NCBI GenBank assembly: GCA_965246805.1
Contig: CBDFFO010000009.1
Span: 496,001-560,000 of the forward strand
DNA length: 64,000 nt
Direction of reading: 5' to 3'
From: Schlegelella_A sp965246805
Lineage (GTDB): Bacteria; Pseudomonadota; Gammaproteobacteria; Burkholderiales; Burkholderiaceae_C
The notes beneath the pieces were generated by a model that did not search any database, had not been told where the DNA came from, and saw only the letters and a list, made by a program, of their open reading frames with translations. The position numbers were made by a program, and so were the translations under genes. This document shows, piece after piece, positions 52,372 through 60,600 of this stretch (the stretch's first letter is position 1; each line of letters starts with the position of its first letter).

Positions 52372-53561
52372 CGGCTGCGGTCGAAGTCGTCACGCCCACG
52401 CCGCGCCGCCTCACGCAGGTTCGCTGGAGCCTCCTGCTCGGCAATTTCGTGATCGGCTGCGGCGTGATGGTGGCGGTCGGTACGCTGAACGACATCACGC
52501 GGGCTTTGGCGATCGATGTCCACGTCGGTGGTCGGCTGATCGCGATCGGCGCGATCGTGGTCTGCCTCGGCGCGCCGCTGCTCGCCGGATGGGTCGCCGG
52601 ATTCGATAGACGTCGGCTGCTCGCCGCATCGCTCGCGTGGTACGCCGCCGGTCACGCGCTCTGCGCCCTGATGCCCACCCTCGGCGCGCTCTGGCCGGTG
52701 CGTGCGGCCACGATGCTCGGCGCGGCGGTGTTCACGCCGCAGGCAGCGGCGGCCATCGGCTTCATCTCGCCACCCGCCGGGCGCGGCAGCTCCATCACTT
52801 TCATCTTTCTCGGCTGGTCGCTCGCATCGGTGCTCGGCATGCCGATGGCCGCCTTCCTCGGTGAATCGTTCGGCTGGCGCGTGGCGTTCTTGACCGTCTC
52901 GGCGATGAGCGTCGTCGCAGCCATCTCGGTCTACCGGGCGCTGCCGGACGGCATCCGACCGGCCGCGCTCACCTGGCACGACTGGAAGCGCGTGTTGACG
53001 CATCCAATGTTGATGGCGATGGTCTTCGTGACCGCCCTCTCCGGCGCCGGACAGTTCACGCTGCTCTCGTATTTCGCCCCGTACTACAAGACGACGCTGC
53101 ACACGACCACGGCTCAGCTCGCGCTGCTTTTCATGTGGTTCGGCGCGTTCGGCGTGGTCGGCAACGCCATCGTCTCGCGCTGGATCGACCGCATCGGCGC
53201 GAACCGCGCGGTGGCACTCACGATCGCCGCGATGCTGTCATCGCTGCTGCTGTGGCCGCTCGCCACGAGCTTCGTCGCGATGGCCCTGGTGCTGGTGCCC
53301 TGGGGACTCGGCTGCTTCGCGTCGAATTCGGCGCAACAGGCCCGGCTCGGCAATGCGGCGCCTGCCGTCGCATCGGCACTGCTCGCGCTCAACACCTCGG
53401 CGATCTATCTCGGCCAGGCCGCGGGCTCGTCGAGTGGCGGCTGGTTGATCGCGCACTTCGGTTACACGCCGCTCAGCTGGCTCGGCGCCACCTGGGTCGC
53501 GCTCGCGCTCGCGTTGAGCCTCTGGGTCGGCACTCGCCAGATCGGGCGCGAGAACGGATGA
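52368..53561 (+). CDS. MFS transporter
   Basis: Twelve-helix major facilitator, 397 aa, resembling drug:H+ antiporter-like (DHA1, arabinose efflux type) members. The N-half has LLLGNFVIGCGVMVAVGTLN and a GWVAGFDRRRLL loop between TM2 and TM3; TM5 has GWSLASVLGMPMAAFLGES, the family's motif C-like Gly/Pro-rich helix, followed by FGWRVAFLTVSA. Substrate unknown. It overlaps the dehydrogenase stop and the following chromate transporter start, each by ATGA, so the proteins are probably made in balanced amounts. Confidence 0.9.
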   Translation: MTAAVEVVTPTPRRLTQVRWSLLLGNFVIGCGVMVAVGTLNDITRALAIDVHVGGRLIAIGAIVVCLGAPLLAGWVAGFDRRRLLAASLAWYAAGHALCALMPTLGALWPVRAATMLGAAVFTPQAAAAIGFISPPAGRGSSITFIFLGWSLASVLGMPMAAFLGESFGWRVAFLTVSAMSVVAAISVYRALPDGIRPAALTWHDWKRVLTHPMLMAMVFVTALSGAGQFTLLSYFAPYYKTTLHTTTAQLALLFMWFGAFGVVGNAIVSRWIDRIGANRAVALTIAAMLSSLLLWPLATSFVAMALVLVPWGLGCFASNSAQQARLGNAAPAVASALLALNTSAIYLGQAAGSSSGGWLIAHFGYTPLSWLGATWVALALALSLWVGTRQIGRENG

Positions 53562-54139
53562 GCCCGGACCTCGTCGACGACCCGCTGCCGGCGCCGGCTT
53601 CGGCATGGGATCTCTTCAAGGCGTTCACGGTGCTCGCGTTGCAGGGTTTCGGCGGTGTGCTCGCGGTCGCGCAGCGCGAACTCGTCGAGCGGCGGCGCTG
53701 GATCTCGCGCGAGCACTTCGTCGAGATGCTGTCGATCAGCCAGGTGCTTCCTGGCCCGAACATCGTCAACCTGGCCCTGATGTTCGGCGATCGTTTCTTC
53801 GGCTTTCGAGGAGGCTTCGCGGCGCTCGGCGGCATGCTCGCGGTGCCGATGTTGATCGTCATCGCGCTCACTGTCTCGTACAGCGAATTCGCGCATGTTC
53901 CCATCGTGTCGGGCGCGTTGCGCGGCATGGGCGCGGTGGCTGCGGGTCTCGTGGTCTCGACGGCGGTGAAGCTCCTGGACACGTTGCGCACGAGCCGGCT
54001 CGGCGTCGCGGTGGGCGCCCTCTTCGTCGTGCTCACAGTGATCGCGATCGCGGTGCTGCGCTGGCCGTTGATCGGTGTGCTGCTCGGTTTCGGCGCCGTG
54101 GCGGTGGCACTGGCTTGGGTGCGTTCGCACGACGACTGA
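53558..54139 (+). CDS. chrA: Chromate transporter, first half (short ChrA)
   Basis: CHR-family membrane protein of 193 residues, one half of the two-gene ChrA type. It contains the hallmark FKAFTVLALQGFGGVLAVAQ and the SISQVLPGPNIVNLALMFG region, the chromate-ion-transporter signature, and about six hydrophobic segments. Two-gene ChrA pairs with opposite membrane topology export chromate in Bacillus; sulfate-like or other anions are possible. ATG 53558 overlaps the MFS stop. The partner gene begins six bases after its stop. Confidence 0.9.
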   Translation: MSPDLVDDPLPAPASAWDLFKAFTVLALQGFGGVLAVAQRELVERRRWISREHFVEMLSISQVLPGPNIVNLALMFGDRFFGFRGGFAALGGMLAVPMLIVIALTVSYSEFAHVPIVSGALRGMGAVAAGLVVSTAVKLLDTLRTSRLGVAVGALFVVLTVIAIAVLRWPLIGVLLGFGAVAVALAWVRSHDD

Positions 54140-54145
54140 CGGGCG

Positions 54146-54736
54146 ATGCAAGGTCTCCTGCACACGATGAGCGCCTGGTTCGCATCGCCGTTGAGCGGTG
54201 CCGACCTGCTCGGCCTGTTCGGCCATTTCCTCGTCTTGAGCGTGCTCTCGATCGGCGGAGCGATCACCACCGCGCCGGATATGCAGCGGTACGTCGTCGG
54301 CGAGCACCACTGGATCACACAGGCACAGTTCACCGCGTCGGTGGCGATCGCGCAGGCTGCCCCGGGGCCGAACGTGCTGTTCGTCACCGTGATCGGCTGG
54401 AACGTGGCCGGCCCGATGGGTGCGGTCGCGACCACGCTCGGCATCCTGTTGCCATCGACCGTGCTGTCGTTCGCCGTGAGCCGGTTCGGCGCGAGGCGAC
54501 GCGACACGAGGGGCCTGAAGGCATTTACCACCGGCATGACGCCGATCACCATCGGCTTGCTGTTCGCGACGGGCTGGATCCTCGCCGAGCCCTACGTCGC
54601 CGGGTCGAGCCCGCAGGGCGGCCTGGGCGCCATCGGCCTGATCGCGCTCACGCTGGTCGTCATGATGCGAACGGCATGGAGCCCCATGTGGATGGTGCTG
54701 ATCAGTGCGGTGGTGGGCGGGTTCGGGTGGGTCTGA
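54146..54736 (+). CDS. chrA: Chromate transporter, second half (short ChrA)
   Basis: Second CHR-domain protein, 196 aa, partner of the preceding gene. It repeats the family pattern: LLGLFGHFLVLSVLSIGGAI, EHHWITQAQFTASVAIAQAA and PGPNVLFVTVIGWNVAGPMG. The two halves differ clearly in sequence, so the pair is an old split and not a recent duplication. It ends only seven bases from the convergent upp stop, with no terminator between them. Confidence 0.9.
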   Translation: MQGLLHTMSAWFASPLSGADLLGLFGHFLVLSVLSIGGAITTAPDMQRYVVGEHHWITQAQFTASVAIAQAAPGPNVLFVTVIGWNVAGPMGAVATTLGILLPSTVLSFAVSRFGARRRDTRGLKAFTTGMTPITIGLLFATGWILAEPYVAGSSPQGGLGAIGLIALTLVVMMRTAWSPMWMVLISAVVGGFGWV

Positions 54737-54743
54737 GACAGCT

Positions 54744-55370
54744 TCAACGGGTACCGAAGATCTTGTCGCCCGCATCTCCCAGCCCCGGGATGATGTAGCC
54801 GATCTCGTTCAGGTGGCTGTCGATCGCCGCGGTCCAGCAGCGCACGTCGGGGTGGGCCTTTTCGAGCGCGGCGACGCCCTCTGGCGCCGCGACCAGCACC
54901 AGCGCCCGGATGTCGATGCAGCCACGTGCCTTCAGCAGGTTCACGGTGGCGATCATCGAACCCGCCGTCGCGAGCATCGGGTCGATGATGATCGCGGTGC
55001 GCTCCTCGAGCTTGCCGACGAAGCGCTCAAAGTAGTTCTCCGGCATCAGCGTCTCGTGGTTGCGCGCGAGGCCCACCACGCTCACCTTGGCGTTCGGGAT
55101 CATGTCGAGCACGCCGGCTTGCATGCCGAGGCCGGCGCGAAGAATCGGCACGACCGTGACCTTCTTGCCCGCGATGCGGTCGACCTCGGTGGGCCCGCTC
55201 CAGCATTCGATGCTCGTCTTCTCGAGCGGGAAATCCGCGGTCGCCTCGTACGTGAGCAAGCGCGCCAGCTCGTTCGTGACCTCGCGGAATTTCTTGGTCG
55301 AGATCTCGGCCTCGCGCAGCAGTCCGACCTTATGCCGCACCAGCGGATGTTTGACTTCGATGACGGGCAT
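54744..55370 (-). CDS. upp: Uracil phosphoribosyltransferase
   Basis: Salvages uracil with PRPP to UMP in the cytoplasm. Visible are KKVTVVPILRAGLGMQAGVL, the PRPP-binding loop IIDPMLATAGSMIATVNLLK, and the uracil-binding GYIIPGLGDAGDKIFGT at the C-terminus. Length 208 aa is exact for the family. Start at ATG 55370 follows AGGAAGG by seven bases. It lies 37 bases after the rlmB stop on the same strand and converges with the chrA pair. Confidence 0.98.
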   Translation of the reverse strand: MPVIEVKHPLVRHKVGLLREAEISTKKFREVTNELARLLTYEATADFPLEKTSIECWSGPTEVDRIAGKKVTVVPILRAGLGMQAGVLDMIPNAKVSVVGLARNHETLMPENYFERFVGKLEERTAIIIDPMLATAGSMIATVNLLKARGCIDIRALVLVAAPEGVAALEKAHPDVRCWTAAIDSHLNEIGYIIPGLGDAGDKIFGTR

Positions 55371-55407
55371 GGCGGCCTTCCTGGTCGGCAGTGGCGCTAG
55401 TGGCTTG

Positions 55408-56148
55408 TCACTGGGACGGGCGGCGTTGACGCACCGCCTCGTAGAGGCAGACGGCGCTCGCGACCGAGACGTTGAGACTCTCGACCACGCCAAGCATCGG
55501 CAACTGCACGAGCACATCGCAGGTGCGCGCCGTGAGCTGGCGCAGGCCCTTGCCTTCGGCACCGAGCACGAACGCGGTCGGGCCCGTGAGGTCGAGGTCG
55601 TACAACGAGTCGGTCGCCGCGTCCGCCGTGCCGATGATGCGGATCTCGCGCTCCTTCAATTCGTTCAGCGTGCGCGCGAGGTTCGTGACCATGAAATACG
55701 GCACCGTGTCGGCCGCGCCGCTCGACACCTTCGAGACGGTCGCGTTGACGCCCACCGCGTGATCCTTCGGCGCGACCACCGCATGCACGCCGGCGCCATC
55801 GGCCACGCGCAGGCACGCGCCCAGGTTGTGCGGATCGGTGACGCCGTCGAGCACCAGCAGCAGCGGCACGCCGGGGGCGGCGTCGAGCGTGTCGTCGACC
55901 GAATGGCTGCGCGCGATCGGCTCGGCGCGTGCGACGACACCCTGGTGGCGGTGCGTGCCGCTCAGCTGCTGCAGGCGATCGCCGTCGCTCTCGACGAGCT
56001 TGCTGCCCGCGTCCCGTGCACGCTCGATCAGTTGCCGTATGCGCGGGTCACGCCGCGCGGCATCGACATGGACCTCCAGCACCGATTTCGGCGCGGTCTT
56101 CAAGCGAATACCCACCGCGTGAAAACCGAAGAGGATCTGCAAGCCCAT
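55408..56148 (-). CDS. rlmB: 23S rRNA (guanosine-2251-2'-O)-methyltransferase
   Basis: SpoU/TrmH-class trefoil-knot methyltransferase that methylates the ribose of G2251 in the peptidyl-transferase loop. The N-terminal L30e-like domain covers about residues 1-75. The knot motifs follow: DPHNLGACLRVADGAG, FVLGAEGKGLRQL and PMLGVVESLNVSVASAVCLY. The start is taken at ATG 56148 (246 aa); a TTG just before is in frame. In many betaproteobacteria rnr (RNase R) lies next to rlmB, but here the upstream neighbour is a DUF1624 membrane protein. Confidence 0.95.
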   Translation of the reverse strand: MGLQILFGFHAVGIRLKTAPKSVLEVHVDAARRDPRIRQLIERARDAGSKLVESDGDRLQQLSGTHRHQGVVARAEPIARSHSVDDTLDAAPGVPLLLVLDGVTDPHNLGACLRVADGAGVHAVVAPKDHAVGVNATVSKVSSGAADTVPYFMVTNLARTLNELKEREIRIIGTADAATDSLYDLDLTGPTAFVLGAEGKGLRQLTARTCDVLVQLPMLGVVESLNVSVASAVCLYEAVRQRRPSQ

Positions 56149-56193
56149 CAAACGATGTTAACGGCCGAAGCCGGCGCGGCGGGTCGGCGCCGG

Positions 56194-56991
56194 TCAGTGC
56201 GGCAGCCGCTTCGCGAGCTCCAGGATCCCGATCAGGATCGGCTGGTGCAGCATGTAGAACGTGAGGCTCCAACGGCCGAGCGTCGCGAGCGGGCCGAGCA
56301 TCCGCGGCCAGGCCCCGGCCACCCAGCCACGGCGATGGGCCAGGATCCATTGCCCCGCGGCCACCCCGAACCACATCACGCCCAGCCATGGAAAGATCGG
56401 CACGTAGTCTTCGGTGACCGGCTTCGCCGTGACGAGGCCGACCCAGCTGGTGGCGCGCGTGTCGAAGAACGGCTGTTGCACGACGGTCGGCAGCAGGATC
56501 GCGATCAGCCCGAGCGGCCACAGCCAGTTCCGCCACCGCGCGGTGAGCCGGGTCACGATCAGCATCGCCGCGATGCCATGCAGCACGCCGAACGTGATCA
56601 TGCTGCGCGGAAACATGAACCACGAACCGATCGAGACGAGCACGGCACAGGACGCCACCTGCAGCCACCGCCGCCAGAAGCGCGGCCATGCCTGCTGGGA
56701 CTCGAATGCGATGGCTTGACCGAAGCCGGCGCAGAACAGGAAGAGCGACACGATGCAGGTGCGCTGGTTCAGCCAGAACGGGTCGCGATAGAAGTCCTGC
56801 CGCGTGAAACCATAGTGGTCGAGGTCGAACGAAAAGTGGAACGCCGCCATCCACAGGATCGCGATGGCGCGCAGCGCGTCGAGGCGGTCGAAGCGCGGTG
56901 CCGTCGCACGTGATGCCGCCTCGTGCCCGTCGCTCGAGGCCGTGCCAGGCCCGAGGCCTGCATTGGTGTGAGACGTCGCTTGGGCCTTCAT
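56194..56991 (-). CDS. DUF1624 (heparan-alpha-glucosaminide N-acetyltransferase-like) membrane protein
   Basis: A 265-residue membrane protein of the DUF1624 type in the acyltransferase-3-like superfamily. After a 32-residue soluble lead, RFDRLDALRAIAILWMAAFH gives the first helix with the conserved His, and LFLFCAGFGQAIAF the second; about seven helices follow, ending LTFYMLHQPILIGILEL. Relatives move acetyl groups across membranes, but the acceptor in bacteria is usually unknown. Start at ATG 56991; upstream in-frame ATGs run into a low-complexity repeat on the other strand. It precedes rlmB by 45 bases. Confidence 0.83.
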   Translation of the reverse strand: MKAQATSHTNAGLGPGTASSDGHEAASRATAPRFDRLDALRAIAILWMAAFHFSFDLDHYGFTRQDFYRDPFWLNQRTCIVSLFLFCAGFGQAIAFESQQAWPRFWRRWLQVASCAVLVSIGSWFMFPRSMITFGVLHGIAAMLIVTRLTARWRNWLWPLGLIAILLPTVVQQPFFDTRATSWVGLVTAKPVTEDYVPIFPWLGVMWFGVAAGQWILAHRRGWVAGAWPRMLGPLATLGRWSLTFYMLHQPILIGILELAKRLPH

Positions 56992-57076
56992 CGTGCCACG
57001 ATACCTGCAGCGCCGCGAGCCGGTCGGCGGAGGGTCGGACCGAGCGGCGACACTCTTGTACCGGCTGCGGCTGACC

Positions 57077-57673
57077 ATGCTCTCCGGCTTTTCCGGCTTC
57101 TCCGGCTTCTCCGCCTTCTCCGCCCTCTCCTCCCTTCCCGCCCTTCCCGCCTTTTCCCACGTGTCATCGGTCTCGCATTCGACCTTCGCGATCGGCGTGA
57201 TCGCCGTGCTGGCGCTGAGCGGCGTCGTGTCGCACCCCTGGCGCTCGCCCGAGGCGGCGTGGGCCGCCCTCGGCGCGATCGCGCTCTGCGTGTCGGGTCT
57301 CGTGCCGCTGTCGGCCGCCTTCGCAGCCATCGGCAAGGGCAACGACGTGTACCTCTTTCTGGTCGGCATGATGCTGCTTTCGGCATTGGCCGAACGCGAG
57401 GGCCTCTTCGATCACGTCGCCGCGCTTTGCGTGCAGCGCGCGCGCGGCTCGGCGATGCGCCTCTTCGCGCTCGTCTACGCCGCCGGCGCGGTCGTCACCG
57501 TCTTCATGTCGAACGACGCGGCCGCCGTGGTGCTCACGCCGGTGTGGCTCACCGCGTTGCGCAAGCAAGGCGAAACGGTGAGTGCCTGGGCGTTCTTCAA
57601 GGTCGGCGTGATCGTGATGCCGACCGCTCTCGTCGGCGCACTGGGCGCGCTCTGGTTGCAGCGCTCGATCTAG
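57077..57673 (+). pseudogene. ArsB-like arsenite/anion transporter with large in-frame internal deletion
   Basis: A 198-residue frame joins the two ends of an arsenical-pump membrane protein. Residues about 30-150 match the family N-terminus: GKGNDVYLFLVGMMLLSALA, then EREGLFDHVAALCVQRARGS and AVVTVFMSNDAAAVVLTP. The next stretch, VWLTALRKQGETVSAWAFFK VGVIVMPTALVGALGALWL, matches only the extreme C-terminus. Full-length ArsB-type proteins are about 420 aa, so some 220 central residues, with most helices, are missing without a frameshift. The N-terminus is a Ser/Phe/Leu-rich repeat. It is unlikely to transport; a residual membrane peptide could still be made. Its stop overlaps the purL stop. 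Confidence 0.7.
57080..57160. repeat. Polypyrimidine tandem repeat at the start of the arsB-like remnant
   Basis: The plus strand is almost wholly C and T, in repeats close to TTCTCCGGC and then CTTCCCGCC, encoding (GFS)n then ALPALPAF. The opposite strand is a polypurine run. Such tracts slip easily during replication and can form triplex DNA. The repeat lies between the divergent DUF1624 start and the conserved part of the arsB remnant. Confidence 0.75.
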
Positions 57674-60600
57674 ACCGCGCGCCGCGCGCTCTCGAAAACG
57701 CGCATCCAGGGGCTTCGGTCGTCGACCGGACCCGAGGTCCAGCTCATCTGGACGTTGCGGAAGACGCGCTCCGGGTGCGGCATCAGCGCGGTGAAGCGGC
57801 CGTCGGCGGTGGTCACCGCGGTGAGGCCGCCGGGGCTTCCGTTCGGGTTCGCGGGATAGGCTTCGGTAGCCGCGCCGCGATGGTCGATGAAGCGCATCGC
57901 GGCGTGCACGGCCTTCGCATCGCCACGCTGCGAGAAATCGGCGAAACCTTCGCCGTGCGCGACCGCGATCGGCAAGCGGCTGCCGACCAGATCGCTGAAG
58001 AAGATCGACGGCGAGGGTAGCACCTCGACGAGACTGAGGCGGGCCTCGAACTGTTCGCTCCTGTTCTTCGTGAAGCGCGGCCACGCGTCGGCACCGGGGA
58101 TCATGTCGGCGAGCGCTGCGAGCATCTGGCAGCCGTTGCACACGCCGAGCGCGAAAGTGTCGGTGCACGCGAAAAAGGCGGCGAACTGATCGGCGAGCAA
58201 TGGGTTGAAGAGGATCGAACGCGCCCAGCCTTCACCGGCACCCAACGTGTCGCCATAGCTGAAGCCACCGCAGGCGACGAAGCCCTGGAACGACTTGAGC
58301 ATGGCCCGGCCCGTTTGCAGATCGGTCATGTGCACGTCGAAGGTGTCGAAGCCGGCCTCGGCCATCGCGTAGCTGAGTTCGACATGGCTGTTGACGCCCT
58401 GCTCGCGCAACACCGCGAGCCGGGGCCGCGTGCCGACAAGCGCCGGGGCGCGCAACGGGGCACGGGTCGCGGTGGCAGGCACCGTCTCGTCGACGCCACC
58501 GACGATCGCGAGGTGCGACGGCGCGATGTGGACGTGCAACCCGGCGTCGTCGACGGCTCCGGCTCCGGCGTGTTCCGCATCGGCCATCGCCGGGTTGCCA
58601 CGCAGCCGCGCGATGCGCCAGCTCACTTCGTCCCAGGCCTGATGCAGGTCGCGCAGCGGCACACGCAGCACGTTCTTCGCATCGCGCCAGACCTCCATCA
58701 CGCCGCGCGCGTTGGTCTTGCCGATGACGTGGCTCATGCGGCTGAGGCCTGCGTCGCGCAGCAGGTGCAAGGCTTCGTCGCGGCGCGCGCTCGGCACCTG
58801 GATGACGACGCCGAGCTCTTCGTTGAAGAGCGCCTTCAACGTGAGCTCGTCGCGGCGCGCGCCGATCTGCGTGGCCCAGTTCTTCGAGTCGCCGTATTCG
58901 GCGCGACTGTCGCTGATGCCGTCGCCCTCGGTCACCAGCATGTCGACGTTGACACTGACGCCGAGGTGGCCCGCGAACGCCATCTCGCAGACCGTGGCCC
59001 ACAGGCCGCCGTCGCTGCGATCGTGGTACGCGAGCACGAGTCGCGCGGTGCGCATGCGGTTGACGGCCGCGACGAGCGCCTTCAGGTGTTCGGGCGTGTC
59101 GAGATCGGGCACCGCGCCGCCGCCGTATTGGCCGGTCACCTGCGCGAGCATCGAGCCGCCCATGCGTTTCTGGCCGGCGCCGAGGTCGACGAGCAGCAAC
59201 GTGGTGTCGCCCGCCATCAATTGCGGCGTGAACGTGCCGCGCACATCGGCGAGCGACGCGAACGCCGTGACGACGAGGCTCACAGGCGCGCTCACCTGCT
59301 TGCGTTCGCCGCTGTTGGCGGGATCCATCCAACGGGCACGCATCGAGAGGCTGTCCTTGCCAACGGGCACCGAGATGCCGAGTGCGGGGCAGAGTTCGAA
59401 GCCGACGGCGCGCACCGTGTCGTAGAGCGCCGCGTCGTCGCCGGGGGCAGCGGGGTCGTCGCTGCACGCGGCCATCCAGTTGCAGCTGAGCTTGACGCGG
59501 TCGAGCTCAAAGGGCGCGGCGAGCAGGTTCGTGATCGCTTCGCCGACCGCCATGCGGCCCGACGCCGGCGCGTTCGCGACGGCGAGCGGCGAGCGCTCGC
59601 CGATGGCCATCGCTTCGCCTGCGAAGCCGGTGAAGTCGGCGAGCGTCACGGCGCAATCGGCGACCGGCACCTGCCAGGGGCCGACCATCGGATCGCGGCT
59701 GCTCAAGCCGCCGACGGTGCGGTCACCGATCGTCACCAAGAAGCGCTTGCTCGCGACCGTCGGGTGGCGCAGCACATCGAACGCGACGCGTTCGAGCTTC
59801 ACGTCGTCGAGCGCGAGCTTTGGCAGATCGATCGCCACGCGCTTCACGTCGCGATGCATCTTCGGCGGCTTGCCGAGCAGCACGTCGAGCGGCATGTCGA
59901 TGACCGGCGCGCCTTCGTCATGGCCTGACGACGGATCGAGCGCACCGACCTCCAACGTCCGCGCGTCGGTCGCGACACCGACGACCGCGAACGGGCAGCG
60001 TTCGCGCTCGCAGATTGCCCGGAACGCATCGAGCGAAGTCGGCGCGAGCGCGATCACGTAGCGCTCTTGGCTCTCGTTGCACCAGATCTCCTTCGGGGCG
60101 AGTCCGCTCTCCTCGACCAGCACCGCACGCAGATCGAATCGCGCGCCGCGACCAGCGCCGTCGATCAATTCGGGAAACGCGTTCGAGATGCCACCGGCGC
60201 CGACATCGTGAATCGCGAGGATCGGGTTGTCGGCCCGCGCCGCGCAGACACTGATCACCTCCTGCGCGCGGCGCTGGATCTCGGGGTTGCCGCGCTGCAC
60301 TGAGTCGAAATCGAGATCGGCCGCGTTGGCGCCGGCCGTCATCGAGCTGGCGGCGCCGCCGCCCATGCCGATCCGCATGCCGGGGCCGCCGAGCTGGATC
60401 AGCAGGGTGCCGGCCGGGAACGCGATCTTCTCGGTCTGCGACGCCGCGATCACGCCGAGACCGCCCGCGATCATGATCGGCTTGTGGTAGCCGCGCCGCT
60501 CGCCAGCGACGGTCTGCTCGTAGACCCGGAAATAGCCCGCGAGGTTGGGCCGGCCGAACTCGTTGTTGAACGCGGCGCCGCCGAGCGGCCCGTCGATCAT

